64,000 nucleotides of DNA from Vampirovibrio chlorellavorus (GCA_903866275.1 CAIPMU010000011.1:124001-188000); one strand, 5' to 3'; shown: positions 1 through 10,296, numbered from the stretch's first letter. A program made the numbers and translations. The notes: generated by a model from the letters alone, not told the origin.

Positions 1-591
1 GAGCTGCCCAATGCCAGCCTAACCTTGACCTCCAACGCCTCGCCCATCACGGCCAAAAATCTGGCGCGTCTCAGCCAGATCGAAAAAATTGGCTACCTCT
101 GGATCTCCTTCAACGATCATCGGGAAGCTGAATATGAAGCGACCATGAAACTGCCCTATAAGCGGACTATCGAGCGGCTGGACATGATCCATCAGGCGCT
201 GGCCACCGGCAAATTCACCTCACGGGTGGTGTTGTCCCGTGTGGGCGATAATTCACCGGTTGATCTGGAGTTTCAGCGCTGGGTACAACAAAAGTACCCT
301 CTGTTTCAAACCTCCATTTTTCAGCGTGGCGGCTGGATTGGCCAGGTCAAAGACCTGCAGCTCAACGTGCCAGTGCCCAACGTGGGCTGTGTGCGCTGGT
401 TTGACCTCTCTATAACGTCCACCGGCAGCGTGGCTCACTGCTGCATGGACGGCAAAGCCGAATGGACCATTGGCAACGTGAACGATCAGCACGTGCTGGA
501 AATCTACAACACGCCCCTCTACAAGGAAGTGCGCCAATACGCCATCACCCGCATGGACGCTGAACCCTGCAATCAGTGTACGTTTTTGTAA
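1..591 (+). CDS. Radical SAM/SPASM-type protein, C-terminal part (5' end outside window)
   Basis: The reading frame is open from base 1, so this is the 3' part of a longer gene. The visible 196 residues end in a cysteine cluster: a lone Cys after PNVG, a CC pair after SVAH, and a terminal CNQC. This is the layout of a SPASM domain, which binds auxiliary 4Fe-4S clusters at the C-terminus of radical SAM enzymes. The phrase DLSITSTGSVAHCCMD followed by IGNVN resembles the SPASM pattern in which a processed substrate or peptide is handled. The radical SAM CxxxCxxC core would lie upstream, outside the window, so substrate and pathway cannot be stated. The gene converges on clpX and ends at a strong hairpin. 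Confidence 0.7.
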   Translation, partial: ELPNASLTLTSNASPITAKNLARLSQIEKIGYLWISFNDHREAEYEATMKLPYKRTIERLDMIHQALATGKFTSRVVLSRVGDNSPVDLEFQRWVQQKYPLFQTSIFQRGGWIGQVKDLQLNVPVPNVGCVRWFDLSITSTGSVAHCCMDGKAEWTIGNVNDQHVLEIYNTPLYKEVRQYAITRMDAEPCNQCTFL

Positions 592-617
592 ACACGATTC
601 TAAGCATTCTCCAAATC

Positions 618-652
618 AAAAGAGACCAAGCACTAAGCCCTTGGTCTCTTTT
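618..652. terminator. Bidirectional Rho-independent terminator
   Basis: A 13-bp perfect stem (AAAAGAGACCAAG, 618-630, with its complement at 640-652) and a 9-nt loop. A-rich on the left and T-rich on the right, so it can stop transcripts of the SPASM gene (+) and of clpX (-). Confidence 0.85.
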
Positions 653-673
653 AAAATTTTGCAGCTAACGAGT

Positions 674-1975
674 TTAAGCGATTTCGGTTTTCGGCTTTTT
701 ATCCGGCAACTTCAGGACTTCGCAGTTTTTCTTTTCCACCATCTCGGAGGTCAGTTCAAACACGCGAATGTCTTCCCGCGAGGGCGCTTCAAACATGATG
801 GGGAGCATCAGCTCTTCCACGATGCTGCGGAGCGCCCGAGCACCCGTCTTGCGCTTGATGGCTTCCTTGGCGATGGCTTCAGCCACGCCTTCAGCAAACA
901 CCAGCTCGATCTCGTCCATCGCCAGCAGTTCACGGTACTGCTTGAAGATGGCATTCTTGGGTTCCACCAGAATACGCACCAACGCGGGCTCATCCAGCGG
1001 TTCCAGAACGGCAGTCACCGGCACCCGGCCAATAAACTCGGGAATCATCCCGAATTTAATCAAATCATCCGGCTGCAGTTGCTTCAGCAGGCGGGCCGCT
1101 TCCACATCGCGCTCGTAGACCGATTTGGAGGATACTGCGCCAAAGCCCATCGATTTCCCGGAGTTCACGCGGCCTTCCACGATTTTCTCCAGACCAATGA
1201 ACGCGCCACCGCAGACAAACAGAATGTTGCTGGTGTCGATTTGGATGAATTCCTGGTGCGGGTGCTTGCGTCCGCCTTGCGGGGGGACGTTGGCCACCGT
1301 GCCTTCAATCATCTTCAACAAGGCCTGCTGCACGCCTTCCCCGGAAACATCACGGGTGATGCTCGGGTTTTCGGATTTGCGGGCAATCTTGTCAATCTCA
1401 TCGATGTACACAATACCGCGCTCAGCCTTGGCCGCATCGTAATCAGCAGCCTGGTACAGGCGCAACAGAATGTTTTCCACATCGTCGCCCACGTAACCGG
1501 CTTCGGTCAGCGTAGTGGCGTCAGCCACTGCAAACGGCACTTCCAGGAACTTGGCCAAAGTCTGGGCCAGCAGGGTTTTACCGCAACCGGTGGGCCCAAT
1601 CAGCAGAATATTGCTTTTCTGGATTTCCACCACATCCTTGCTGTCTTTGTCCTTGTTGCCCAAGTTGTGGTTCACGCGCTTGTAGTGGTTGTACACCGCA
1701 ACCGAGAGAATGCGCTTGGCATCTTCCTGGCCGACAATGTGGTCATCCAGGAAGAATTTGATGTCAATGGGCTTGGGTACTTTCGAAATTTCCGGGAGGC
1801 TGGTGCTTTTTTCGCCTTCTTCGGCCTCAAAGAACTCCTCGTCCAGGATTTCGTTGCAGAGATCAACGCACTCATCGCAGATATAGACTTCAGGTCCGGC
1901 GATGAGTTTTTTGACCTGATCCTGGCTTTTGCCACAAAAAGAGCACTTTAAGCGGCTATCTTCATGCTTGGCCAT
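674..1975 (-). CDS. clpX: ATP-dependent Clp protease ATP-binding subunit ClpX
   Basis: Hexameric AAA+ unfoldase that recognises tagged substrates and feeds them to ClpP in the cytosol. The 433 residues carry an N-terminal C4 zinc-binding domain (Cys11, 14, 33, 36), Walker A GPTGCGKT, the pore loop GYVG, Walker B VYIDEID, the RKH substrate loop (RKHPHQ) and a sensor-2 GAR motif. Length is normal for the family. The ATG at 1975 has GGAGGG seven bases upstream. It is the last gene of a minus-strand tig-clpP-clpX cluster, the classic order in bacteria, with 71 bases separating it from clpP and a strong terminator just downstream. Confidence 0.97.
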   Translation of the reverse strand: MAKHEDSRLKCSFCGKSQDQVKKLIAGPEVYICDECVDLCNEILDEEFFEAEEGEKSTSLPEISKVPKPIDIKFFLDDHIVGQEDAKRILSVAVYNHYKRVNHNLGNKDKDSKDVVEIQKSNILLIGPTGCGKTLLAQTLAKFLEVPFAVADATTLTEAGYVGDDVENILLRLYQAADYDAAKAERGIVYIDEIDKIARKSENPSITRDVSGEGVQQALLKMIEGTVANVPPQGGRKHPHQEFIQIDTSNILFVCGGAFIGLEKIVEGRVNSGKSMGFGAVSSKSVYERDVEAARLLKQLQPDDLIKFGMIPEFIGRVPVTAVLEPLDEPALVRILVEPKNAIFKQYRELLAMDEIELVFAEGVAEAIAKEAIKRKTGARALRSIVEELMLPIMFEAPSREDIRVFELTSEMVEKKNCEVLKLPDKKPKTEIA

Positions 1976-2046
1976 TATCTAGCCCTCCAGATTGTGTTTG
2001 GGTTGGCTCACCGAAGTGAGTGCACCATTCCATGTTCATTATATTA

Positions 2047-2676
<630 letters not shown>

Positions 2677-2778
2677 CTCTATTGCCTCTTTCACTTCAGC
2701 ACAAAATAGAATATCTCAATTTTAGACGACTTCCCATTCGCAGGGAAGGTTAAACCATTCCTTTGGTCTACCTTAAGT

Positions 2779-4200
2779 CTAATCTTCGTCTTCTAAAACG
2801 TCAAACTCTTCGCCTTGAATGGCAGCTACGACGGCAGTCGTTTCAACGCCAGCTTCTTTGGAAGAAGCAACAGTGACAGCCTTGTTGGCTTCCACTGAAT
2901 CTTCAGGCACATAAGTGAACTCGGCGCGTTCCACGAGGAAATCGACGATTTTCTGGCTCAAAATCTGATCGGACAGGGCTTGCGCGGCGGAGAAGTTGTT
3001 CCCCAACTGGCGCATAATCTGCTTTTCATCCATCCCACGCATGGCAGCCATTTGGCTAACCGTGGCAGAGAACTCTTCTTCGTTGACTTGCAAGCCTTCC
3101 TGCTTGGCAATGGCCCCAAAGACCAGACTGGTTTTAATGCGCTTGTCGGCTTCCTGGCGCAGATTTTCCCAGGTGCTCTCGTGGCCTTCGGCATCCAGGA
3201 ATTTTTCCCAGGACATACCTTGGCTCTTGAGGCGCTGCTGAACTTCTTCCATCAGCAACTTGGCTTCGCGGTTGATCATGTTCTCGGGGATTTGCACATC
3301 GGCAATGGAAAGCACATGATCCACCACCGCTTTTTGCTTGCGGAAAGCGTTTTCCTGCTCTTCGCTTTGGGTCAGCAGCTTTCGCACTTCATCCTTCAGT
3401 TGATCAACAGTCTCGAAGGGGCCCACTTTTTTGGCCACGTCATCGGTCAACTCGGGCACCACTTTACGGGAAATATCGTTGATTTTCACCTTGAACTCAG
3501 CTGCTTTGGCGGCCAAGGTGGCATCATGGTAGCTTTCAGGGAAGGTCACGTTGATGGTGAAATCTTCACCAATACGGTGTCCTACCAACTGATCGGCAAA
3601 CCCTTCAATGAAGTTGTTCTCAGCCAAGTCCAGACGGTAGTTCTTGGCTGTGCCGCCTTTGATGGGTTCACCGCCGACCGAACCGGCGAAATCAATGTTC
3701 ACGATGTCGGTCTTTTCGCAAGCCCGGTCAATCACAGGCTCCAAAGTGGTTAAGCGCTCCACGATGGAGTGAAGCTCTTTCTCTTCCGCATCCGCGGGCA
3801 GCTTGAACTCAGGCACTTCCAGCTTTAAACCAGCCAACTCGGGCAACTTAGCTTCAGGACGCAATTCAACAGAAGCCTTCACGGCAATGCCTTCACTCAG
3901 GTCAAACTTCAGGGATTCAATTTGCGGCGGGGCCACGATATCGAGCTGATGCTCGCTAATGGCATCGGCAAACAGATGCGGGAAGAGGCGATCCATCGCT
4001 TCTTGCTTAATGCGATCGATGCCCACGGTTTTTTCCACGATGGCACGCGGCGCTTTGCCACGACGGAAGCCAGGAATGTTTAAGCGCTGACCCAGACGCT
4101 TCCAGGCCTTGTTGTACTCCTGATTGGCCTGCTCTGCGGGCACTTCCAGGTTAATTTTAGCCAAATGCTGCTCTTCTTGTTTTTCAACTTCGACTTTCAT
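2779..4200 (-). CDS. tig: Trigger factor
   Basis: Ribosome-associated chaperone and peptidyl-prolyl isomerase acting on nascent chains at the exit tunnel. The N-terminal domain has the ribosome-docking signature GFRRGKAP. A central FKBP-type PPIase domain follows (about residues 160-245, beginning DIVNIDFAGSV), then the long helical C-terminal chaperone arms (about 260-420). At 473 residues it is slightly longer than E. coli trigger factor, and it ends in an acidic tail (EEFDVLEDED). It is the first gene of tig-clpP-clpX. Start ATG at 4200. Transcription probably begins between 4200 and the tRNA-Gly gene. Confidence 0.95.
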   Translation of the reverse strand: MKVEVEKQEEQHLAKINLEVPAEQANQEYNKAWKRLGQRLNIPGFRRGKAPRAIVEKTVGIDRIKQEAMDRLFPHLFADAISEHQLDIVAPPQIESLKFDLSEGIAVKASVELRPEAKLPELAGLKLEVPEFKLPADAEEKELHSIVERLTTLEPVIDRACEKTDIVNIDFAGSVGGEPIKGGTAKNYRLDLAENNFIEGFADQLVGHRIGEDFTINVTFPESYHDATLAAKAAEFKVKINDISRKVVPELTDDVAKKVGPFETVDQLKDEVRKLLTQSEEQENAFRKQKAVVDHVLSIADVQIPENMINREAKLLMEEVQQRLKSQGMSWEKFLDAEGHESTWENLRQEADKRIKTSLVFGAIAKQEGLQVNEEEFSATVSQMAAMRGMDEKQIMRQLGNNFSAAQALSDQILSQKIVDFLVERAEFTYVPEDSVEANKAVTVASSKEAGVETTAVVAAIQGEEFDVLEDED

Positions 4201-4355
4201 GCGTCTGCCTAGCCTATTCTTGCGTTAGTCAACATAATACTGATGAACATCCTGAGCGGATGCAACCCCCTACCTACTACCACCGACCCTACCTGCCGAA
4301 ACCGAAAGCACTTGGGCTTTGCTCAGTTAACGACGCTTACTGGATAACCTGGATG

Positions 4356-4473
<118 letters not shown>

Positions 4474-4913
4474 TCATTGTAGGTAAACCGTGTCGGAATA
4501 TCAACAGGGGGATTGATACTTTTTTACATCAAACCCGAACACTCTGTAAATAAGAAATTCTGAACGAGATTGCAAGAATCCCAGAAAGCCGCTCGATGAC
4601 TTGCGTTCATCATTCTCTTTAAATCGCCCATCAACCCTGGAAGCCTCCCAGAAAAACATCATGAAACTTCATGCGACCGTGTTTTTGGAATCGTCATCAA
4701 CACTTTTTACGACTCTGTTATTTGAAAAATACAAAAACCACCCTCACGTCAGTATTGGGCTCTTTAGCGGGTTGCTTCTATCAGAACAAAATAAAGCCCT
4801 GTCTGGTAACCAAACTTATGGGATTACCAAAATTGAGCCGCTTTACACCCTGAATGAAGCGTCACAAAAGCTGAAAACGAAGCCGTCTACCAAGCCAAAC
4901 TCGATAAAACGGT
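4474..4913. other. Intergenic stretch with no convincing gene
   Basis: About 440 bases between tRNA-Gly and the Gfo/Idh gene. A plus-strand frame is open from 4601 to 5023, with an ATG at 4662. It has no clear ribosome binding site, no recognisable domain, and runs more than 100 bases into the oppositely oriented oxidoreductase gene. I do not support it as a gene. Confidence 0.5.
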
Positions 4914-5894
4914 TTAAACCTGAATCATCTCCATCTTGCGCTCAGCCATTTCCAGGACGCGGACGACCTGATAGCCGTTCATGCCATCAGACTTGGGGTC
5001 GTAACCGTGGCGAATGCAGTTGATGAAGTGCTGGCACTCCAGTTTGAGGGGCTCAATGTCCAGATACTCGGGGAATTCCTCGATGGGACTGCTGAAATCG
5101 TCCTTGTTGAATAGGTGCAGCTTGTTCTCGCCCAGCGTGTCATCAATCAGGGCGGAGCGTTCAGTGCCTCGAATAATCAGTTTCACCTGCTTGACCGGGT
5201 GCACCCAGCTGATGTGAATATGCCCCGCAATGTCCTTGGGGAAAATCATATCAATGTGCGCGTCATCCACCAGGCCGTCTTCGCGGTTCTGGTAGCCAAT
5301 CACCGAGACAATATCCTCAGGATCCAAATCCAGCAAGTAGGACATCATGGAGACATCATGAGGGGCCAAGTCCCAAATCACGCTTTTATCCGGGCGGAAC
5401 TTGTTCGTGTTCAATCGATCACTGGCAATATTCTTGATCTGCCCCAGGTAGCCTTCCCGAATAAATTGCCTCAAGCGGTTCACGGCAGGATGATACAGCA
5501 GCAAGTGCCCCACCATCAAAATCAGACCAAGCTCCTTGGCCAACGCGACCAGTTCCAGGGTTTGTTCTGAGCTGGTGGCCACGGGTTTTTCCACGTAGAC
5601 ATGCTTGCCATTCAGCAAGGCTTCCCGCGCCAGTTCGTAATGGGTAAAGCTGGGAGTCGAAATCACCACGCCGTCGACTTCAGGATCGGTAAACACATCC
5701 GAGAACTCACTGGTCACCGCGATATTACGGTACTGCTTCTGCAAATCAGCCAGCGTCTGGGGGTTTAAATCACAGACCTTGTAGAGAAAGCCCAGCCCAT
5801 AGAAATTTCGGACGAGATTTTTACCCCAATTACCGCAACCAATCACGGCAATCTTTTCCAGGGCCTGATTATCCAGATCAAATGGGATGGTCAT
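4914..5894 (-). CDS. Gfo/Idh/MocA-family NAD(P)-dependent oxidoreductase
   Basis: Two-domain sugar-type dehydrogenase or oxidoreductase. The N-terminal Rossmann fold begins IAVIGCGNWGKNLVRNF (nucleotide-binding GxGxxG-like loop). The family EKP signature appears as VEKPVATS, with the Lys expected to be catalytic, and the GFO_IDH_MocA C-terminal region follows (HDVSMMSYLLDLDP and beyond). Such enzymes often act on UDP- or CDP-sugars or inositols in cell-surface polysaccharide synthesis, but the substrate cannot be read here. The ATG at 5894 is preferred. A TTG at 5921 would extend the protein by nine residues; neither has a good Shine-Dalgarno. It stands alone between tRNA-Gly and the divergent alr gene. 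Confidence 0.85.
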   Translation of the reverse strand: MTIPFDLDNQALEKIAVIGCGNWGKNLVRNFYGLGFLYKVCDLNPQTLADLQKQYRNIAVTSEFSDVFTDPEVDGVVISTPSFTHYELAREALLNGKHVYVEKPVATSSEQTLELVALAKELGLILMVGHLLLYHPAVNRLRQFIREGYLGQIKNIASDRLNTNKFRPDKSVIWDLAPHDVSMMSYLLDLDPEDIVSVIGYQNREDGLVDDAHIDMIFPKDIAGHIHISWVHPVKQVKLIIRGTERSALIDDTLGENKLHLFNKDDFSSPIEEFPEYLDIEPLKLECQHFINCIRHGYDPKSDGMNGYQVVRVLEMAERKMEMIQV

Positions 5895-6074
5895 AGGGCG
5901 CTTAATGCAATGCTCCGACAATAAAGAATGAGTGGGTTCAAGAAATCAAAGGTTTACTGTCTCTATAGTGAGTCTTTTTAGACGACAAGGCAACTTGAGA
6001 TTACAATAAAACAAAAGTTGAATGAGGGCTATCCTGCATACTCGCCCTCATGACCGAAAAGAGCATCCCCCGCC

Positions 6075-7244
6075 ATGAGAACTTTACGACAAGTCCCCCT
6101 GCAACCCCGCCGCGACGCCTGGGTGGAAGTCAATCTGGGCGCGATTGAAGAGAACGCCAAGGCCATTCGCCAGAAAATCCCGGCCGACGTGGCCCTGATG
6201 GCGATTGTAAAAGCGGACGCCTATGGGCACGGCGCAGCGATGGTGCTGCCCACCTTGCAGGCCTCCGGGGTGAGCATGGCAGGGGTGGCCTCGATGGATG
6301 AGGCCATCTACCTGCGCCAGGCAGGGATCAAAATGCCCGTGCTGGTGATTGGCGTGGTGCCTGACTGGGCCTTTCAGTACGCCACGGATCATGATATTCA
6401 GCTCACCATCTTTGCCCATCATCACCTCGAAAGCCTGCGCAAGGCCTACGAGCAGGATCACACACCCTTTAAGGTGCATATTAAAGTTGATACCGGCATG
6501 CAGCGCATTGGCATCGGCTGGGAAGCCGCGGCCGCCTTTGTCGCCCATTGTCAGAGCCTGCCTTACATTCAGGTGGAAGGCGTGTTCAGCCATCTGGCGG
6601 ATAGCCATGATCCGGCCATGAACCAAGTGCAGTTGGCACGCTGGGCTTCGGTGTGCGCGCAAATTGACCCCTTGCCTCGCTATGTGCATATCTCCAACTC
6701 GGGTCATGCGCTGGCCCCAGAAGCCTTTAGCCCGGCGGCTCAGACCCAAACACCCAATACGCTGGCCCGTCTGGGGATTGCCTTTTTCGGTTACGGGAAG
6801 CATCCGCTGTGCCAAGGACTCAATCTAAAGCCGGTGATGAGCCTGAAGGCCCGCATTATGCACTTGCATACCGTCCCGCCGGATACCGGGATTAGCTATG
6901 GCCACCACTATCACACCCCAGTCGATGCCGAGCGACTGGTTGCAACCGTCCCGCTGGGATATGCTGATGGTGTGCCGCGCTGTCTCTCTAGCCAGATTGT
7001 TGGGATGCTTGCCGGGCAAGCCGTGCCGCAACTGGGCAATATCACGATGGATCAGATGATGTTTGATGTCACGGAAGTGCCCGGCGTGGCCATTGGCGAT
7101 ACCATCACCCTGCTGGGTCAAGAAGACCCCAAGCGTCCCGATCAGGCCATCTGGCTGGACGACTGGGCCGCCAAGGCCGGCACCATCGAGTATGAGTTGA
7201 TGTGCGCCCTGCGCGTGCGTTTACCCAAAACCTACACGCGCTGA
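6075..7244 (+). CDS. alr: Alanine racemase
   Basis: PLP-dependent enzyme interconverting L- and D-alanine for peptidoglycan. The PLP lysine lies in AIVKADAYGHG near the N-terminus. The second catalytic base (Tyr of the other subunit) is in GISYGHHYHTP, and the C-terminal beta domain contains GNITMDQMMFDVT. The length of 389 residues is typical. It is followed 97 bases later by two dipeptide-type ABC permease genes on the same strand, but a separate promoter-like -10 precedes those, so co-transcription is uncertain. Confidence 0.95.
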   Translation: MRTLRQVPLQPRRDAWVEVNLGAIEENAKAIRQKIPADVALMAIVKADAYGHGAAMVLPTLQASGVSMAGVASMDEAIYLRQAGIKMPVLVIGVVPDWAFQYATDHDIQLTIFAHHHLESLRKAYEQDHTPFKVHIKVDTGMQRIGIGWEAAAAFVAHCQSLPYIQVEGVFSHLADSHDPAMNQVQLARWASVCAQIDPLPRYVHISNSGHALAPEAFSPAAQTQTPNTLARLGIAFFGYGKHPLCQGLNLKPVMSLKARIMHLHTVPPDTGISYGHHYHTPVDAERLVATVPLGYADGVPRCLSSQIVGMLAGQAVPQLGNITMDQMMFDVTEVPGVAIGDTITLLGQEDPKRPDQAIWLDDWAAKAGTIEYELMCALRVRLPKTYTR

Positions 7245-7329
7245 TTCAAACTAAAACGCCAGCAGGTTTGAGGGGTTTCAGGCGGACTTCAGTCGGGCCT
7301 CTCTCCCGCCCAATCCCTGCGGAATACGG

Positions 7330-7335
7330 TATGAT
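7330..7335 (+). promoter_or_regulatory. -10 box of a probable leaderless promoter (permease operon)
   Basis: TATGAT ends six bases before the ATG at 7342. A start point 6-7 bases downstream of the -10 would coincide with the A of the start codon. No Shine-Dalgarno and no good -35 is visible. Confidence 0.5.
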
Positions 7336-7341
7336 TAGAGT

Positions 7342-8268
7342 ATGCCCAGCCTGATTCTGAGACGCTTGCTGACCGGATTGCTGACCCTGTTTGTGGTGAT
7401 CAGTCTGACCTTTGTGCTGCTGCGACTCATGCCCGGCGGCCCCTTCGATCAGGACCGGAAAGTGCCCCCGGCCATTCTGGCCAACATGCAGGCCCGGTAT
7501 CACCTGAACGAGCCACTGTGGAAGCAGTACGCCATTTATGTAGGCGGCATTCTGCACGGGGATTTAGGGCCGTCTTATAAATATAAATCCCGCACCGTGA
7601 GCGATATTGTGGGGGAAGCCACCGCGACCTCCGCCAAGCTAGGGTTCATGGCGCTGCTGGTGGGTGGACTGGCTGGCATTGCACTGGGCGCGCTGGCTGG
7701 ACTCAGTCGCAATCGTTGGGTGGATGGCCTGTTGACCCTGCTGGGCGTGGCCAGTATCTCCACGCCGCTGTTTATCTTTGGGGGCCTGCTGGTGCTGGTG
7801 TTTTCGCTCACCCTGAACTGGCTACCAGCGGCCACGCTGGAAACCCCCGCGCACTATATCTTGCCCGTCCTGTCCTTGTCGCTGATGCCCTTTTCCTATG
7901 CCTTTCTGCTCACACGCACCTCGGTGCGCGAAACACGTACCAGGCAATACGTGCTGATCAAGCGGAGCGCAGGCTTATCGGAAGGCGTGATTGCCGTGCG
8001 CCATATCCTGCGCAACTCTCTCATGCCGCTGGTGTCTATTATGGGGCCCATTGCGGCGGCCATTATCACCGGCTCCTTTGCCGTCGAGTTCATTTTTGCC
8101 GTGCCCGGTCTGGGTCGTCACTTTGTCACAGCGGTGACCAACCGGGATTATACGCTGGTCATGGGCATTACCATTGTGTACGGGGTGGCCCTCATCCTGT
8201 TTAACACCTTCAGCGATATTTTATACGGCCTGCTGGACCCACGCATGCGAGACGAGGCCAAATCATGA
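7342..8268 (+). CDS. Dipeptide/oligopeptide ABC transporter permease, DppB/OppB type
   Basis: Inner-membrane permease subunit of a peptide (or nickel) importer. The 308 residues begin with a typical DppB transmembrane helix and the LRLMPGGPFD loop. They include the BPD_transp_1 core with five or six more hydrophobic segments, and an EAA-like cytoplasmic loop (SAGLSEGVIAVRHILRNS) that contacts the ATPase. The gene overlaps the next permease by four bases (ATGA), showing translational coupling. No solute-binding protein or ATPase gene is beside it, so these must be supplied from elsewhere. The start is inferred to be leaderless. The substrate is not determined. Confidence 0.88.
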   Translation: MPSLILRRLLTGLLTLFVVISLTFVLLRLMPGGPFDQDRKVPPAILANMQARYHLNEPLWKQYAIYVGGILHGDLGPSYKYKSRTVSDIVGEATATSAKLGFMALLVGGLAGIALGALAGLSRNRWVDGLLTLLGVASISTPLFIFGGLLVLVFSLTLNWLPAATLETPAHYILPVLSLSLMPFSYAFLLTRTSVRETRTRQYVLIKRSAGLSEGVIAVRHILRNSLMPLVSIMGPIAAAIITGSFAVEFIFAVPGLGRHFVTAVTNRDYTLVMGITIVYGVALILFNTFSDILYGLLDPRMRDEAKS

Positions 8269-9134
8269 GCGCCCTTGTCTCCCCAGCCAGCCTGACCCTC
8301 AAGCCCAAGACCGGTTTTTGGCGCACGCCCAAAATGTTCTGGAGTACGATCATTTTTGGCAGCATTCTCCTGCTGGCCATTCTGGGGCCGATGATTGGAC
8401 CCGACCCCAACGCCATCAATCCCGAGATCCCCACAGCCCCGCCATGGCCGATGGTGGGATTCGCCCCCGGTCACTACTTTGGGACCGATGATCTGGGCCG
8501 GGATCTCTTCAGTCGGCTGGCAGTCGGGGCGAGAATCTCGCTGCTGATTGGCTTGGCCACAGCGGTGGTTTCGGTGATAATTGGCACGCTCTATGGCACG
8601 CTGTCAGCCATCTTCGAGGGCAAGCTGGATACGGCCATGATGCGCCTGATTGATATTATCTACTCGCTACCGGGCCTGATGATTGTGATTCTGTTCAGCG
8701 TATTCATGGGCCGCAGCGTGACCAGCCTGGTGCTGGCGCTGTCCCTGTTCAGCTGGCCGGACACCGCGCGGATTATCCGGGGGCAAGTGCTCAGCATCAA
8801 GCGCGAAGAGTTCGTCGAAGCCTTTCATAGCATTGGGGGCAGCCTGAGCCGATTGATCTGGCGGCATTATATTCCCAATACGGCGGGTTTAATCGTGTTG
8901 ACTGCCACGATTACCGTACCACGGGCCATCCTGACCGAATCCACCCTGAGTTTTATCGGTCTGGGCGTTGAACCGCCCCTGAGCAGCTGGGGCACCCTGG
9001 CAGGAGAAGGCTGGCAATTGGTGCGCGTAGCGCCGCACATGCTGTTATTCCCGGCGGTAATGATTTTCATCACCATGATTGCCCTGAATTTGCTGGGTGA
9101 CGGACTGCGGGAAGTGTTTGATCCCAAGAAGTAA
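8265..9134 (+). CDS. Dipeptide/oligopeptide ABC transporter permease, DppC/OppC type
   Basis: Second permease of the pair. It has the OppC N-terminal helix, a short periplasmic stretch with HYFGTDDLGRDLFSRL (the family signature), and the membrane core. The EAA loop REEFVEAFHSIGGSLSRLIWR is followed by IPNTAGLIVL and the SFIGLGVEPPLSSWG motif typical of DppC. 289 residues. It starts within the stop codon of the DppB-type gene and ends ahead of a strong hairpin at 9204-9232. Together they form the channel of a peptide importer whose ATPases are not in this window. Confidence 0.9.
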   Translation: MSALVSPASLTLKPKTGFWRTPKMFWSTIIFGSILLLAILGPMIGPDPNAINPEIPTAPPWPMVGFAPGHYFGTDDLGRDLFSRLAVGARISLLIGLATAVVSVIIGTLYGTLSAIFEGKLDTAMMRLIDIIYSLPGLMIVILFSVFMGRSVTSLVLALSLFSWPDTARIIRGQVLSIKREEFVEAFHSIGGSLSRLIWRHYIPNTAGLIVLTATITVPRAILTESTLSFIGLGVEPPLSSWGTLAGEGWQLVRVAPHMLLFPAVMIFITMIALNLLGDGLREVFDPKK

Positions 9135-9203
9135 ATTAGAGCAATGGTTCATCCCATCACTTTGTGAAAATTAATCAGCCACACAAGGCAAACTCAAAAA
9201 ATT

Positions 9204-9232
9204 GGCCCCCGCAACTATCATTGCAGGGGGCC
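9204..9232. terminator. Bidirectional terminator
   Basis: GC-rich stem GGCCCCCGCAA (9204-9214) pairs with TTGCAGGGGGCC (9221-9232) with one bulged base. It is flanked by A-run and T-run sequence on both sides and sits between the convergent permease and parvulin genes. Confidence 0.8.
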
Positions 9233-9258
9233 GATTTTAAGCTGAAATGAAGGGCAGA

Positions 9259-9558
9259 CTAGCGACGAGCGGTCACAGTCAGGATGTGCCAGCCGAACTG
9301 GGTTTGCACGGGGGGAGACAGCTCGCCCACGGGCAGGGTGAAGGCCACGGTATCGAACTGAGGCACCATGCGACCCCGGGTGAAGTAACCCAGATCGCCA
9401 CCTTGAGAACCCGACGGGCACTTGGACACAGTTTTGGCCACTTCGGCGAAGGTTTTACCCTCCAGGATTTCCTGGCGGCAGTTGGCGGCTTCGGCTTCGG
9501 TGCCCACCAGCAGGTGGCTGGCGCGCACTTCCACGAAGGAGGTAGAGGTTTCAGACAT
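9259..9558 (-). CDS. Parvulin-type peptidyl-prolyl isomerase (PpiC/rotamase family)
   Basis: Small 99-residue protein consisting of little more than one rotamase domain. ASHLLVGTEAEA opens the domain, followed by FAEVAKTVSKCPSGSQGGDLGYFTRGRMVPQFD and the closing GWHILTV. These are the conserved parvulin strand and loop motifs. There is no signal peptide, so it is probably cytosolic like E. coli PpiC. The ATG at 9558 is chosen because AAAAGGAG lies eight bases upstream; an upstream in-frame start at 9609 has no such site. It is monocistronic, with a terminator immediately downstream. Confidence 0.9.
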   Translation of the reverse strand: MSETSTSFVEVRASHLLVGTEAEAANCRQEILEGKTFAEVAKTVSKCPSGSQGGDLGYFTRGRMVPQFDTVAFTLPVGELSPPVQTQFGWHILTVTARR

Positions 9559-9683
9559 GTTGGAACTCCTTTTCGGATTGAACAGACGGGATAAAAATTT
9601 AAAGGGCATAAGACCTTCCAGTTTTGGTTTTATTGACTATTCTCCAGCCAGACGGAGAAGTCAAGCAACGGGTGATAAAAAAG

Positions 9684-9714
9684 AACCCCCACCGGGCACG
9701 CCTGCATGGGGGTT
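9684..9714 (-). terminator. Rho-independent terminator
   Basis: Stem AACCCCCA/TGGGGGTT (9684-9691 with 9707-9714), followed on the minus strand by CTTTTTTAT. It lies 117 bases past the stop of the glycine-zipper gene. Confidence 0.7.
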
Positions 9715-9831
9715 GAAGCTAGTATGTATCGCGAAAGTTAGAGGCTTTTAGACATTGAATGAACAACATCTCCAGTTTTCAGTTTGGCGGTTTCAACTGG
9801 CCCATCTGCGACCTGTTGCACAGGGCTTAAG

Positions 9832-10296
9832 CTAGTCGCCGTGCTGCAAGGCACCTAATCCGGCACCCAGGCCACCACCCACCAGAGCACCTGTGCCCAG
9901 ATTACCATGCCGCGACAGGGCCGACACGCCAATACCGGTCAGCGCACCATAACCAGCGGTTTTCATGATGGGGTGACGGCGCATGGTTGAACTATAGCGA
10001 AGGGCCTGCGTGCCCGCCCCGAGGCCTACACCAATCAGGGCGTTACGGCCCACATTCTGCTCCAGCAACAGCCCGGTACCGGCACCAATGCCAGCACCCA
10101 CCAGAGAGCCTTTCAGGATTTTGCCGGTTTTATAGTCCACGAGTGGCTCACGACGATTGTCATAGTGGTGGTTATAACGCTGATGATAGCGATGGGAAGC
10201 CTGAGCCTGAGGTAATACGCCAGTCATTCCAGAAAGGACGCCCAGCGTCAGCATCACAATCCAAAGCTGTTTCATCGTATTCTTCTTGCTCATCAT
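9832..10296 (-). CDS. Secreted/envelope glycine-zipper protein
   Basis: Small envelope protein of about 154 residues. After the start (tandem ATGs at 10296/10293, with AGGA just upstream) there is a signal peptide ending near AQASH. A His/Tyr/Arg-rich stretch (SHRYHQRYNHHYDNRR) follows, then three hydrophobic Gly-rich blocks with GxxxG spacing (SLVGAGIGAGTGLLL, ALIGVGLGAGTQAL, GALVGGGLGAGLGAL). Such glycine zippers pack against or insert into membranes in outer-membrane and stress-related proteins. The specific function is unknown. It is a lone minus-strand gene with its own terminator. Confidence 0.7.
   Translation of the reverse strand: MMSKKNTMKQLWIVMLTLGVLSGMTGVLPQAQASHRYHQRYNHHYDNRREPLVDYKTGKILKGSLVGAGIGAGTGLLLEQNVGRNALIGVGLGAGTQALRYSSTMRRHPIMKTAGYGALTGIGVSALSRHGNLGTGALVGGGLGAGLGALQHGD

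Noticed and set aside
641-1951. Long plus-strand open frame opposite clpX
   Set aside because: Exact antisense shadow of a clear clpX; composition is His/Phe/Gln-biased and no domain is recognisable.
4601-5023. 140-residue plus-strand frame
   Set aside because: No ribosome binding site or family, and it runs into the 3' end of the Gfo/Idh gene on the other strand.
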